Below, piece by piece: positions 8,220-16,997 of a stretch of DNA of 64,000 bases (positions within the stretch are counted from its first letter, which is position 1; the number at the start of each line of letters is the position of its first letter). The stretch comes from Deltaproteobacteria bacterium. GTDB lineage: Bacteria > Desulfobacterota > Deferrimicrobia > Deferrimicrobiales > Deferrimicrobiaceae. The notes below the pieces were generated by a model. It did not search any database, was not told where the DNA came from, and was given only the letters and a program-made list of their open reading frames with translations. The DNA lies in NCBI GenBank assembly GCA_021815305.1, contig JAKAHC010000002.1, positions 288,112-352,111 of the forward strand, given 5' to 3'. The translations under genes and the position numbers were made by a program.

Positions 8220-9482
8220 TCAAGGCGTTCCGATACCCAAGATTCTCGGCGGGCGGGGAATCTTGACCCCCGACGAAGCCGCCACGGGATACGGGTAGGT
8301 GTACGGCGTATAAGTGAATCCGTCGCCCGCCGTGTCGGGGGCGCGGAGGAAGAACTCCCTGTTCTGCTGCAGCGCGCCCGGACATTCGTTGTTCGAGATG
8401 TTGAAACAACCGATGCCGACCTCGGATCCGCCCCAAGCATTGCTGGGGCAGGTCTCGTTCCACACCCAGAACTTTTGTGGACCCTCGCACACGCCGTTCG
8501 TACAGGGGTAGGTGTACTTGTGCGTGCCGTCCGCACAACCGCCGGAGGCTCCGCCCGCGTCGATGGCGATCCCGAAGTAGCTCCACCATCCGTCCGACGT
8601 GAACTGGTAGGTGTTCCCGAACGAAACTCCGGAGCCCGAGCGCAATTTCGCTCCGCAGACGGCGCTCGCGAGGTACGTGTTGTTGTAGTGCTCGAACAAC
8701 CTTCCGCCGTCGTTCCCCCACTGCGGATTCGAATAATAGCAGCCATCGTAACTCGGCCCGTGAACATCGACGCAATGCGTGGAGTTCTTTATGGTATTTT
8801 GCCGAAATACGATCTTGGAATTGCAGAAACCGGAAACGGAGTGGTAACACCCATCGAAGGTGTTGTTTTCGAAAAACAGCGAATTTCTTGTGCCCATGGG
8901 CGGCTCCGCAACGTCGTAATTGCCGTATCCATGAACGTACCAGCCGTATTGCCCCGATCGGCATGTGAAGTAGCTATCGTGCACGACGCCGTTCCACCCT
9001 TCGATCGTTCCGATCGGACCTCTTCCGGAAATGATCAGGTGGTGGAAATTCAGTTCCTTGCTGCCCGGATTGTTCGCCGGTCGAAACTTCCCGTTGAAGA
9101 TTTCGCCGTTTCTGGAGACGGCGCCGATCGTCATGTTCGACAGTTCCGTGATGTTGGAACCCGAGCCATCCACCTTTAGGTAGAAATCGTTAATGATCGT
9201 GAGATGCTGCCCCGCGCCGATGATCTTGATGTCCTTGCTGCTGCCGGTCGACACCGTGACGGCCGTCGACGTCCAAGTGCAGGTTCCTGCCGGAATGAAG
9301 ACGGTCCCGCCGCCGCCGGAAAGGACCTGATTCACGGCCGCCTGGACATCGCCTTCCGAACAGCTCGCCGCCGTGGCATTTCCGGCCAACGCGTTCGCCG
9401 GTATCGTAATGAATGCCACGAGGAGCGACATCGTGATTGCGGACATCACCACGCCCAGTTCCGAACACGCACCGCTTTTCAT
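8220..9482 (-). CDS. secreted beta-helix protein, possible polysaccharide lyase/hydrolase
   Basis: The frame is open to 10043, but only the part from ATG 9482 is protein-like. GGAGGGG precedes that ATG, giving 420 residues. The N-terminus has a signal peptide (hydrophobic VVMSAITMSLLVAFITIPANALA). The mature part starts SCSEGDVQAAVNQVLSGGGG and TVFIPAGTCTWTS, a pattern common in pectate-lyase-like beta-helix proteins. Many Trp, Tyr and Cys residues follow, with pairs such as CYHSVSGFCNS and CADGTHKYTYPC that look like disulfides. It ends with a Pro-rich segment (PRPPRILGIG). It is probably co-transcribed with the neighbouring beta-helix gene and probably acts on the exported polysaccharide. 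Confidence 0.75.
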   Translation of the reverse strand: MKSGACSELGVVMSAITMSLLVAFITIPANALAGNATAASCSEGDVQAAVNQVLSGGGGTVFIPAGTCTWTSTAVTVSTGSSKDIKIIGAGQHLTIINDFYLKVDGSGSNITELSNMTIGAVSRNGEIFNGKFRPANNPGSKELNFHHLIISGRGPIGTIEGWNGVVHDSYFTCRSGQYGWYVHGYGNYDVAEPPMGTRNSLFFENNTFDGCYHSVSGFCNSKIVFRQNTIKNSTHCVDVHGPSYDGCYYSNPQWGNDGGRLFEHYNNTYLASAVCGAKLRSGSGVSFGNTYQFTSDGWWSYFGIAIDAGGASGGCADGTHKYTYPCTNGVCEGPQKFWVWNETCPSNAWGGSEVGIGCFNISNNECPGALQQNREFFLRAPDTAGDGFTYTPYTYPYPVAASSGVKIPRPPRILGIGTP

Positions 9483-9569
9483 AGCCTTGGACCCCTCCGA
9501 TCGTCGATTCCGCGAACGGCCGTTACATCGCCCTGCGCCGCGCATGGCACGATCCCCTCCGTAACCTAC

Positions 9570-9584
9570 GCAAATTTCATTCCG
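9570..9584 (-). promoter_or_regulatory. possible sigma-54 promoter for the secreted beta-helix genes
   Basis: The minus strand reads CGGAATGAAATTTGC, with GG and GC ten bases apart and a good TTTGC -12 element. The -24 element is imperfect. It lies about 90 bp upstream of ATG 9482 in a gene-free 214-bp gap. Confidence 0.35.
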
Positions 9585-9696
9585 TCGAAAAATCCTTTGT
9601 CCTTGGCGCAGTAGGACATTCGTTCCCGCCAGAATCATTACAAAACCGAAATCACATTCCCGAATCTGTAATCTCAAGATCGACCATTCTTCGGGA

Positions 9697-10749
9697 CTAC
9701 GAAGCGCTCGAAACCCCGTCCCGAATCGTGCTCCGGTTCCCGGAAGCCATTTCATAGATAGATCGGATCTTTCGCGAAACGATCGCATTGTCGTATCCTG
9801 AGACGACGTCTCTCCTCCCCTGTTTTCCCATTTCGAGCCGCTTGGAGTCGCTGCCGACAAGATCAAGGATTCTGTCGCGTAAGGTGTCCACGTCGCCCAA
9901 CGGGACGAGATACCCTGTCTGCCCGTCCCTGATGAGGTCCGGGCACCCACCCACGGCCGAAGAGATGACCGGAGTGCCGCACGACAACGCCTCGAGAATG
10001 ACGACAGGCGTTCCCTCCGATCTGCTCGGAAGGACAAAGACATCCGCCAAGCTCATCCACATCGGCATCTCATCGTTGGGCACCGGCCCGGGAAAGATGC
10101 AGTTCTCGAGGTCCGTCCGCAGGCTCCCTTCCCCCACGAAGAGGAAGTAGACGTCGTTCAGGCTGCGCGCGCATTCGTAAAGGAGATCCAGGCCTTTCAT
10201 GAAGTCGATCTTCCCGACGAACAACACGATCTTCCCTTCGGGCGGTATCCCGAGGCTCTTTCGCAATCCTTCCGCGTTGTGACGCGTGAAGAGATCCGTG
10301 TTGACGCCGCAGCTGATCACCGTAATCTTCTCGGGAACTGCCCCCAGTCTCTCGACCAAAGCATTCTTGATGTCATTACTCACTGCAATTATGTAGTCAG
10401 AACGCCTCACTACGAGCCTCTGAAGTACACCGTATAACTTGTTGCGAAACGGCTCTATAAGCGCGTCGCTTCCGTGAAATGTTACGATTAGTTTCTTTCT
10501 TTTTAACAAAACAGGCACCAATGCCGAATGAAAACCGTAATGAGCATGGACCAAATCATACGACGAGAACAAAACATAGATTGTAGACTTCAATATGAAA
10601 TACATATAGGACAGAGCTTTATTCCTTGACCTGGCAATTATTACTACATCCACCCCTTTTTCTTTAAGCGCTTCCGCCTGCTGCTTCACGAAGATTCCAA
10701 AGATAGATCTTGAATTCGGGTACATATTTGTCAGGAGGAGAATCTTCAT
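9697..10749 (-). CDS. GT4-family glycosyltransferase
   Basis: Retaining GT-B glycosyltransferase of 350 residues from ATG 10749 (MKILLLTNMYP). The longer frame to 10782 adds an unlikely leader. The N-terminal Rossmann half has VHAHYGFHSALVPVLL and VTFHGSDAL. The C-terminal donor-binding half has VLFVGKIDFMKG and the E-x7-E motif EGTPVVILE followed by ALSCGTPVISS. It transfers a sugar from a nucleotide donor to the lipid-linked repeat unit at the inner face of the membrane. It neighbours an SDR gene and lies in the same direction as the rest of the locus. Sugar specificity cannot be read from sequence. Confidence 0.9.
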   Translation of the reverse strand: MKILLLTNMYPNSRSIFGIFVKQQAEALKEKGVDVVIIARSRNKALSYMYFILKSTIYVLFSSYDLVHAHYGFHSALVPVLLKRKKLIVTFHGSDALIEPFRNKLYGVLQRLVVRRSDYIIAVSNDIKNALVERLGAVPEKITVISCGVNTDLFTRHNAEGLRKSLGIPPEGKIVLFVGKIDFMKGLDLLYECARSLNDVYFLFVGEGSLRTDLENCIFPGPVPNDEMPMWMSLADVFVLPSRSEGTPVVILEALSCGTPVISSAVGGCPDLIRDGQTGYLVPLGDVDTLRDRILDLVGSDSKRLEMGKQGRRDVVSGYDNAIVSRKIRSIYEMASGNRSTIRDGVSSAS

Positions 10750-10843
10750 CGGTTGACTCCGATCCGACACCCGAACTCTCACGCGGGTGCCGTTCGTCCC
10801 TTGGTCGCCGCTGTCCGCGGGATCCCTTCGGAACCGGGCCGTG

Positions 10844-12028
10844 TCAGGCCGCGGGACGGCCGTCCGGAAGGAACCGAGGGGATGCGAACCTGCAATACCA
10901 GTTTTTGAGTGCCTGTTGCAGTTCGGATTCCCGGGGACAGGTGGGCATCAAATCGTCGCCGATCGACAGGTACGTACCGGGCATGGCGTCGGACACGTAC
11001 ACCGGCCCGAGTGCCGAATCGCGGAACCTGGAGAGTTCGCCGATCTGCCGGGCGATGTCGGAATGCTTGTACCTCGCCGCGATCCTGTCGACCACCCACG
11101 GCGGACTGATCACGAGCATCCGGTATGCAAATTCGAAGACCGCGGGGTACCGGAAGAGGCTCAGGAAAGGGATGGAACTCGTCCAACCGCGAAGATCGCG
11201 CAGGATCGAACGCGACGCGAAGAACTCCCTGAGGTTGTCGGACCGCTCCGGCGGCATGGCCTTTACCTGGTCCAATCCGACCGCCCCGGTGTGCCAGTCG
11301 AAGACCTGTCGCCAGGTCCGGTTCTCGTCGGCGACGTTGTAGGTACCTACAGGCGACGGTTCCCGTGTCAAAACGGTGATCATGGCCGCAAGCCGCTCCA
11401 CGTGGATCGTATTCGACGGAAGTCCGCCGTCGAACGGAAGCCGGAACGCAGTGTCCTGCGCGAAATCCAGGATCTGCCGGGAACGGTCCATCTTTGCGCC
11501 GATGACATGACCGACGCGCAGGATGTAGTGCTTCATATTCCTCGTGAGACACTGCCGTTTCGCGAAGTTTTCCATGTGGAGTTTCGAACGCCCGTAGTCG
11601 TTGTCCGCAGGCGGTTCGAAAAAGGCTGCCGGCGTCATCTTCCGCTGGTCGATGCAACCCCCGTACACGGAGATGCTGCTCAGATGGATCAACATCGACA
11701 ACTTCTTCCGCCGCAGGAAATGCTTGACCACCTCCGTATTGAGCTTCCGGGACAATCTCGGCCGTCCTTTTACCATGGCCAGCGCACAGTTGACGATGAC
11801 GTCGCAATCTCCCAACAGTTTCGCCGAGGACTCCTCCTCGGTGATCGATCCGACCCGGATGTCCACTCCCGGAACGGTCGAGTGTACGATCCCTGCGCCG
11901 ATGGTGTTGCGGCAGATGGCCACGGGATCGATGTCGGGTGCCTGCGCCAGATGCCTGACGATCACGGATCCGATCTGACCTGCCGCTCCGGTAACCGCTA
12001 CCCGCTTCCTTGGCATCTCGTCACACAC
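10844..12028 (-). CDS. NAD(P)-dependent epimerase/dehydratase (extended SDR)
   Basis: A 394-residue protein with the extended-SDR NAD-binding motif VAVTGAAGQIGSV near the N-terminus and active-site elements SSISVYGG and YGRSKLHME (Tyr-x3-Lys). Such enzymes epimerise, dehydrate or reduce nucleotide sugars. The C-terminal 120 residues are longer than usual and may bind a specific substrate. The Gfo/Idh oxidoreductase gene just upstream (12035-13051) is 6 bp away, so the pair probably acts in one sugar-nucleotide pathway. GTG 12028 is used; ATG 12016 is an alternative. Confidence 0.82.
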   Translation of the reverse strand: MCDEMPRKRVAVTGAAGQIGSVIVRHLAQAPDIDPVAICRNTIGAGIVHSTVPGVDIRVGSITEEESSAKLLGDCDVIVNCALAMVKGRPRLSRKLNTEVVKHFLRRKKLSMLIHLSSISVYGGCIDQRKMTPAAFFEPPADNDYGRSKLHMENFAKRQCLTRNMKHYILRVGHVIGAKMDRSRQILDFAQDTAFRLPFDGGLPSNTIHVERLAAMITVLTREPSPVGTYNVADENRTWRQVFDWHTGAVGLDQVKAMPPERSDNLREFFASRSILRDLRGWTSSIPFLSLFRYPAVFEFAYRMLVISPPWVVDRIAARYKHSDIARQIGELSRFRDSALGPVYVSDAMPGTYLSIGDDLMPTCPRESELQQALKNWYCRFASPRFLPDGRPAA

Positions 12029-12034
12029 CTCGCC

Positions 12035-13051
12035 TTAGACTGTGCTTCCGGTCCGACTGCAGATGTCGTAGCACTGCTCGATGATCGCTGTGGACTGGAT
12101 TGCCGTATCGGCGTCGACGTACGACGGCTCCCCGGTGCGGCATTGGCCGACGAAGTCCTTCCACTCCAGGAACAGCGCCTGTCCAAGCGTCCTCGCTCCT
12201 CCATCGGACTCCAGTCGCGCGATCGGCTGCCCGTCCGGAGTCAAGAGCTCCAACGTACCCTCGAAGAACAATCCGCATTTCAGAAGCACCGACCGGAACT
12301 GCAGGAAGATGCCGTTGCACAGATCCTCCAGGCGGCTGACTTCGATCGTTGCCGGGACGTGCGCGTCCCGGTCGCTCGATAGGAATCCCTCGATCCGTGT
12401 TTCGAAATCCAGATCGGCATACCTCGTTTGCGTGCAACTCTGGATTCCAAAGGAGGAAACCCCCAGAATCGTGCACAACTGATCGATGAGGTGAGAGCCC
12501 GTTTCCATGAGGACGCCGCCGCCGACAACCCTCGGGTCCGTCATATACCATCCGGAGTCCTTCCCCGTTCTCTTCGTCCGGAAACCTTCGCTCGCCCACA
12601 CCTTCACGAGGTCGCCGAGATGCCGTCCCGCCACAATTTCCCGTGCCTTCAGGGTTGCGGGCCCGTACCGTCGCAGAAAGCCGACGCCGATCTGAAGATG
12701 ATTCGCTCTCGCGCTTGCGACATACTGCTCATGTTCCGCCCGGCTCAGCGCGAACGGCTTCTCGCAGAATACGTTCCACCCCCTCCGGAAGATGTCGTCC
12801 ATGACTTCATGCCTGTAACCGACCGGAATTGCAACGAGCACGATGTCGACATCGCTGCACTCCGTGATCGACCGATAGGCAGAGCGGACGCCGAACAGGC
12901 GCGCCAATTTGCGGGCCCGATCGAAGTCCTTGTCGCAGACCCACAAGACGGTCACATCGTCCAAGTTCCTCAAGACCGGAAGGTGCATGTCCTTGACCAC
13001 GCCCCCTGCTCCCAGCAATCCGACCCTCATCCTGCCGAGTGTTGAATGCAT
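12035..13051 (-). CDS. Gfo/Idh/MocA-family oxidoreductase
   Basis: A 338-residue NAD(P)-dependent sugar oxidoreductase. The N-terminal Rossmann motif is VGLLGAGGVVKDMHLP and the family signature is CEKPFALS, where the Lys is catalytic. The C-terminal beta-sheet domain contains GGGVLMETGSHLIDQL, with the usual histidine. It probably oxidises or reduces a nucleotide sugar together with the adjacent SDR. It is different from the WlbA-like paralogue at 30025-31074. Confidence 0.85.
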   Translation of the reverse strand: MHSTLGRMRVGLLGAGGVVKDMHLPVLRNLDDVTVLWVCDKDFDRARKLARLFGVRSAYRSITECSDVDIVLVAIPVGYRHEVMDDIFRRGWNVFCEKPFALSRAEHEQYVASARANHLQIGVGFLRRYGPATLKAREIVAGRHLGDLVKVWASEGFRTKRTGKDSGWYMTDPRVVGGGVLMETGSHLIDQLCTILGVSSFGIQSCTQTRYADLDFETRIEGFLSSDRDAHVPATIEVSRLEDLCNGIFLQFRSVLLKCGLFFEGTLELLTPDGQPIARLESDGGARTLGQALFLEWKDFVGQCRTGEPSYVDADTAIQSTAIIEQCYDICSRTGSTV

Positions 13052-13120
13052 CTGCCACCCCTTCGGTTTTGCGGCACGTATCGCGCCAGTGCCGGTGCAA
13101 CACGTAACATCTCGGGATTT

Positions 13121-14206
13121 CTATGCAATTCCCGGCACAGAGAGCGCCTTCCTGTAGACCTCGATCGTTCGCCGCGCGATGTTGTCCCACGCGAGCTCTC
13201 CGCGAACCTTCGCAAGCGCGTTCTCACCCATTCGCTTCCGCTTGGCATCGTTCAGCAGCAGATCGATGATCGCATCCGCCAGACTCCGCGTGTCTCGCGG
13301 TGGGACGACGTACCCCGTCACGCCTTGATCCACGTTCTCCGGCAAACTCCCGACATCCGTAATCACGACCGGCTTCCGGAACGCGTATGCTTGGGGAACG
13401 ATCCCGCTCTGCGACCCGTCGACGTAGGGCAGCACGATCAGGCTCGCCCTTTGAAACAACTCGTTTACCTTACTGTCCGAAATGAATTCGTTATATACGA
13501 CAAACCGTTCTTTATGAACCATCATGTCGTAGTACTTCTGGAAATCCTCTCCCTTCCCTGCAATGATGATCTTCAGATCCGGGACTTTTTCGGAGATGAG
13601 AGGTTCCGCGTCGATCAGGTATTTCAACCCCTTGTATTCCCAGATCCGGCCAAAATACATGATCGTGTGCGGCTCTTCTTCGACGTCGGCCTTCACATAC
13701 CTCGTATAGATGGAGTTGACTCCGCGCGGCAACACGTTGATATCCTTGGCCGGTCGTCCGAACTCTTTCACCATGGAATCTCTCAGCTTCTCACCATGTA
13801 CAATAAGCTGTCTCGAATATTTGATCGGCGGTAAATACGTAAAGAATGGAATTCTCTGCGAAGGCCAATCAAGCAGTATCACGTCATGGATCGTCGTGAC
13901 GAGGCAGAATTTCTTAAGCAAAAACAGAAATATATTAAACCAAGGTGTACCTTTCTGAAGATGTATGACATCCGGTTTCATTGCGTACAGTTTCCGGATG
14001 ATCTCGTAGACCATGGGTACGTTCGTGGGATACCGCATCCTGGGAAAATAAAAGGGGACGACCTTGACGTGAGGCTGAATAACCCTGCCGAATCGGTTCA
14101 GTTCGCGCCGGGGAATCATGAGCGTGACGTCTTCCAGTCCCGCCAACCCCTCCGTCAGTTCGATTGTGTATTCAAGATTGGAAAACGCGATCATCACAAT
14201 GCGCAT
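13121..14206 (-). CDS. GT4-family glycosyltransferase
   Basis: A 361-residue GT-B enzyme. The N-terminal half includes PDVIHLQKGTPWFNIF and VTTIHDVILLDWPS. The donor domain has TIMYFGRIWEYKGL, IIAGKGEDF and SGIVPQAYAFRKPVVITDVG. The second Glu of the usual E-x7-E motif is replaced by Gln (VPQAYAF), a variant seen in part of this family. It belongs to the block of assembly genes between the Gfo/Idh enzyme and the flippase. Confidence 0.88.
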   Translation of the reverse strand: MRIVMIAFSNLEYTIELTEGLAGLEDVTLMIPRRELNRFGRVIQPHVKVVPFYFPRMRYPTNVPMVYEIIRKLYAMKPDVIHLQKGTPWFNIFLFLLKKFCLVTTIHDVILLDWPSQRIPFFTYLPPIKYSRQLIVHGEKLRDSMVKEFGRPAKDINVLPRGVNSIYTRYVKADVEEEPHTIMYFGRIWEYKGLKYLIDAEPLISEKVPDLKIIIAGKGEDFQKYYDMMVHKERFVVYNEFISDSKVNELFQRASLIVLPYVDGSQSGIVPQAYAFRKPVVITDVGSLPENVDQGVTGYVVPPRDTRSLADAIIDLLLNDAKRKRMGENALAKVRGELAWDNIARRTIEVYRKALSVPGIA

Positions 14207-14258
14207 GTTTTACTCTCCGAGCCCGTGTTCCCCGGAACGGTCCATTCTGGGGCGATTT

Positions 14259-15719
14259 TCATGTACACACTTTGTTCTTGCTGAAAGGAAGGAGCCGCTT
14301 GAAGATGTCGACGTCTTCCTGCGAGAATGTCTTCAACGCAAGTAGCGGAAACAGGAAGCCGACCGCCGCAATGGGAACAAGCAACAACAAGGACAACGTC
14401 TTACATAAGTACAAGATCCCTCCCATGATGACACTCGAGAGGACCGGTTTCCATAACAGTTTCCCGTAATGGATCGGAAAATATCTTCTCTGTACCACAA
14501 AATCTTGGATCAATAGGATCACCGTATAAGAAATAAGGCTCGCTATGGCCGAACCTATGTATCCAAACCTGGGAATCATAAGTACGTTAAGTAAGATGCA
14601 TGTGGATGCGCTAGCAATATTCCCGAGAAGATTGATAGTCTGGTCATTATTAGAAATAATGATGTTTGCATAGATCTGATTCAATCCGTAGAGCAATACC
14701 ATCCATATCAGGATGCTCAACACGCTTGCGGTAGGCAAGAACTCTTTTTTGAAGATGAAAAGTACGATATTATCGCTCAAAAACATTACAAATACAATAA
14801 TCGGTATGATCATAATAAACAGATACCGTATTGACTCCACCGCCACACGCTCGAACCGTTCCTTCTCCGACTCCGAGAGCCGGAAGATCACCGGCTGCAG
14901 CGCCATGACGTAACTGCTGGCGCCGAGACGGAAGATATTTACCAGCTTGTTTCCTGCGCTGTAGATACCCACATCGGCTTCCTTCATGAATTTCGTGAGC
15001 AAGAGGGTGTCCATGTTAGCGCGCAATGCCGCTGCCAGCAGGATCAGCGTGAAGACCGGAGACGACCAGACGATCCATTTGCAGAAATCCCAATCGAGGT
15101 TGCCAATTGCAGTGGCGTCCCTCGGCACCGACTGGTACACGAAATACATGTCGCAGAACATGATTACGACATAGCTCGCCGTGACAACGAGGTTCAGATG
15201 GTAGATTCCGTATCCGCTCATCAAGACGTAGACGCCGAGCCCGACACGAAAGAGATTCCCGATAACCCATGACGCGGCAATGTAGTCGATCCGCTCGTAG
15301 GCGCGGCAGATCGACTCGCAGATCGTGCCCAACGTGATCGGGAGAAGCGCGAAGCTCAAGACGTACGTTGCCCTGATGGTCTCCGCGTCGTCGGTCAACA
15401 GATGGATCGCGACGCACATGCAAAGCACGGCGCCCAGCGACAAGACGGACCCGATTACGGACGAATTGACGATCATCTTCCACGCCAGCGACCGGCATCT
15501 CGATACTTCTCTCGTGATCAAGTAAGGGAAACCCAGGCTGGCGATGCACTGAAACACTAACAGCAGCGACAGACCGGACGAAAATTGCCCAAGCCCCTCC
15601 GCACGCATGTACTTGGCGATGAACAGGACCAGCACGAAGGAGCTGACAGGGGTAGATATCTGATACACGAGGGACGACACGGTGTTTACGGCCAGCCGCT
15701 TTACGGTATCGATCGCCAT
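14259..15719 (-). CDS. Wzx-type oligosaccharide flippase
   Basis: A 486-residue polytopic membrane protein of the polysaccharide biosynthesis (MATE-like) family with about 12-14 predicted helices. The first helix includes VSSFVLVLFIAKYM and the early loop has GLGQFSSGLSLLLVFQ. Mid-protein GIYSAGNKLVNIFRLG is the typical conserved segment. It flips the undecaprenyl-linked repeat unit to the periplasmic side for the polymerase (18492-19940). The length is as expected, and codon use looks slightly more AT-rich than in the flanking enzymes. Confidence 0.9.
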   Translation of the reverse strand: MAIDTVKRLAVNTVSSLVYQISTPVSSFVLVLFIAKYMRAEGLGQFSSGLSLLLVFQCIASLGFPYLITREVSRCRSLAWKMIVNSSVIGSVLSLGAVLCMCVAIHLLTDDAETIRATYVLSFALLPITLGTICESICRAYERIDYIAASWVIGNLFRVGLGVYVLMSGYGIYHLNLVVTASYVVIMFCDMYFVYQSVPRDATAIGNLDWDFCKWIVWSSPVFTLILLAAALRANMDTLLLTKFMKEADVGIYSAGNKLVNIFRLGASSYVMALQPVIFRLSESEKERFERVAVESIRYLFIMIIPIIVFVMFLSDNIVLFIFKKEFLPTASVLSILIWMVLLYGLNQIYANIIISNNDQTINLLGNIASASTCILLNVLMIPRFGYIGSAIASLISYTVILLIQDFVVQRRYFPIHYGKLLWKPVLSSVIMGGILYLCKTLSLLLLVPIAAVGFLFPLLALKTFSQEDVDIFKRLLPFSKNKVCT

Positions 15720-15808
15720 GGTTCGGTTTGCGTGGGGTCAAGAGCGGGGAAGCGGACGATTCTCCGCCGGAACGACGAATGGACGGAGGTGCTCCCGCCG
15801 TCGTGTAT

Positions 15809-16996
15809 CTATCCTATCGACGAAATGCGATCGTACGCCCTCTTCAGATTGTCCTTCTGCTTTTCCCAACACAGGAAATTCTGAATCCTCGCCGTCGCCT
15901 CGGCACCCATGGCCTTTCGTTTGGGCTCGTCTTCGAGAAGCTCCAGCAACGCATCTCCGAACAGCTCTTCCGAATTCTCCCTGACGTACACCGCAGCTTC
16001 TCCGGCCGTCACCTGTCCCTCTGTGGTATAAAACTGCACGACCGGCTTCCCGAACGTCATATATTCCATGATCTTGATCATGGTGGATTTGTCGGTGAAC
16101 TCGTTCCGAAATTCGGGATTTACGCAAACATCCACCGAAGACAGGATGTTGTACAGATCCGCGTCCGGTACGAACCCCGTGAAGGAAACGTACCGTTCCA
16201 GGCTCATTCGGCGGGAGAGTTCGACCATTTCTTTCCAGTACGGCCCCGAACCGACAATGATGAACCGGATGTCGGTACGACCTCTCGTCATGACCAGGTA
16301 TCGCGCGACTCTCAGCAGGACGTCGATCCCCTCCTGTTGGCTGATGATGCCCACGTAGCCGACAAGATACGAAAATCCCCTCCTCAGGTCTCCGTTCGCC
16401 TCCAGCCGCTTCATTCGCCCAAGATCCGGTCCGTTACGTACGACGAAGACGTCGTCCGCATGTCTGCCTCCCCGTCCCATGGCGATCTTCTTGTAGCTCT
16501 CGTTTGTGGAGATGACCACGTCCGTGCTCCGGAAGGTCAGCGACTCCATCATCAGCAATAGCTTGTAAACCAACCCCTTCTTTCCGAACTTTGCGATATA
16601 CGTCTCCGGGGTGATGTCATGATGATCGAATATGAACCGGACGCCGAGCAGCCTGAACGGAATTGCAAGAAGGAATACGTGATCCGGCGGATTCGCCGAA
16701 TGGATGATGTGGAAGCGCTGGCCGAAATAGATCCGAAGCGCCAGAACGAGTTCCCAGAAAAAGGCGTTTACGTACTCCAGCACCAACGACAGCTTCCCGA
16801 CTCCGATCACGGGCTCGGGGTGTTCGTATACCCGGATGCCGTCTAGTTCGTCGGCGCGGAATTTCCGCTTCCTGGCCTTCGGACAGATGACGGAAACGTC
16901 GAACCCGAATTCCTTCGCCGCCAGTGCCTCGGAACGCACGCGCGTGTCGTTGTACACCGATGTATTCTCAATGATAAACAGCACGTGCTTCCGCAT
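15809..16996 (-). CDS. GT4-family glycosyltransferase
   Basis: ATG 16996 is chosen because GGAGGGG lies about 10 bases upstream and the preceding gene stops at 16998. The longer frame to 17128 overlaps that gene. The protein has 395 residues, opening with HVLFIIENTSVYNDTRVRSE, typical of the group-1 family with a VxxDxRV element. The donor domain shows YVGIISQQEGIDVLL, IVGSGPYWKEM and KIMEYMTFGKPVVQF. It is translationally linked to the upstream deacetylase-like gene and belongs to repeat-unit assembly. Confidence 0.88.
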   Translation of the reverse strand: MRKHVLFIIENTSVYNDTRVRSEALAAKEFGFDVSVICPKARKRKFRADELDGIRVYEHPEPVIGVGKLSLVLEYVNAFFWELVLALRIYFGQRFHIIHSANPPDHVFLLAIPFRLLGVRFIFDHHDITPETYIAKFGKKGLVYKLLLMMESLTFRSTDVVISTNESYKKIAMGRGGRHADDVFVVRNGPDLGRMKRLEANGDLRRGFSYLVGYVGIISQQEGIDVLLRVARYLVMTRGRTDIRFIIVGSGPYWKEMVELSRRMSLERYVSFTGFVPDADLYNILSSVDVCVNPEFRNEFTDKSTMIKIMEYMTFGKPVVQFYTTEGQVTAGEAAVYVRENSEELFGDALLELLEDEPKRKAMGAEATARIQNFLCWEKQKDNLKRAYDRISSIG

Positions 16997-16997
16997 C

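Noticed and set aside
9483-9696. Cyclic di-GMP riboswitch before the secreted beta-helix genes
   Set aside because: I compared the gap with the GEMM core by eye and did not find its conserved segments.
9483-10043. N-terminal extension of the secreted beta-helix protein to 607 residues
   Set aside because: The extra part is Arg/Ser-rich noise; a good ribosome site and signal peptide start at ATG 9482.
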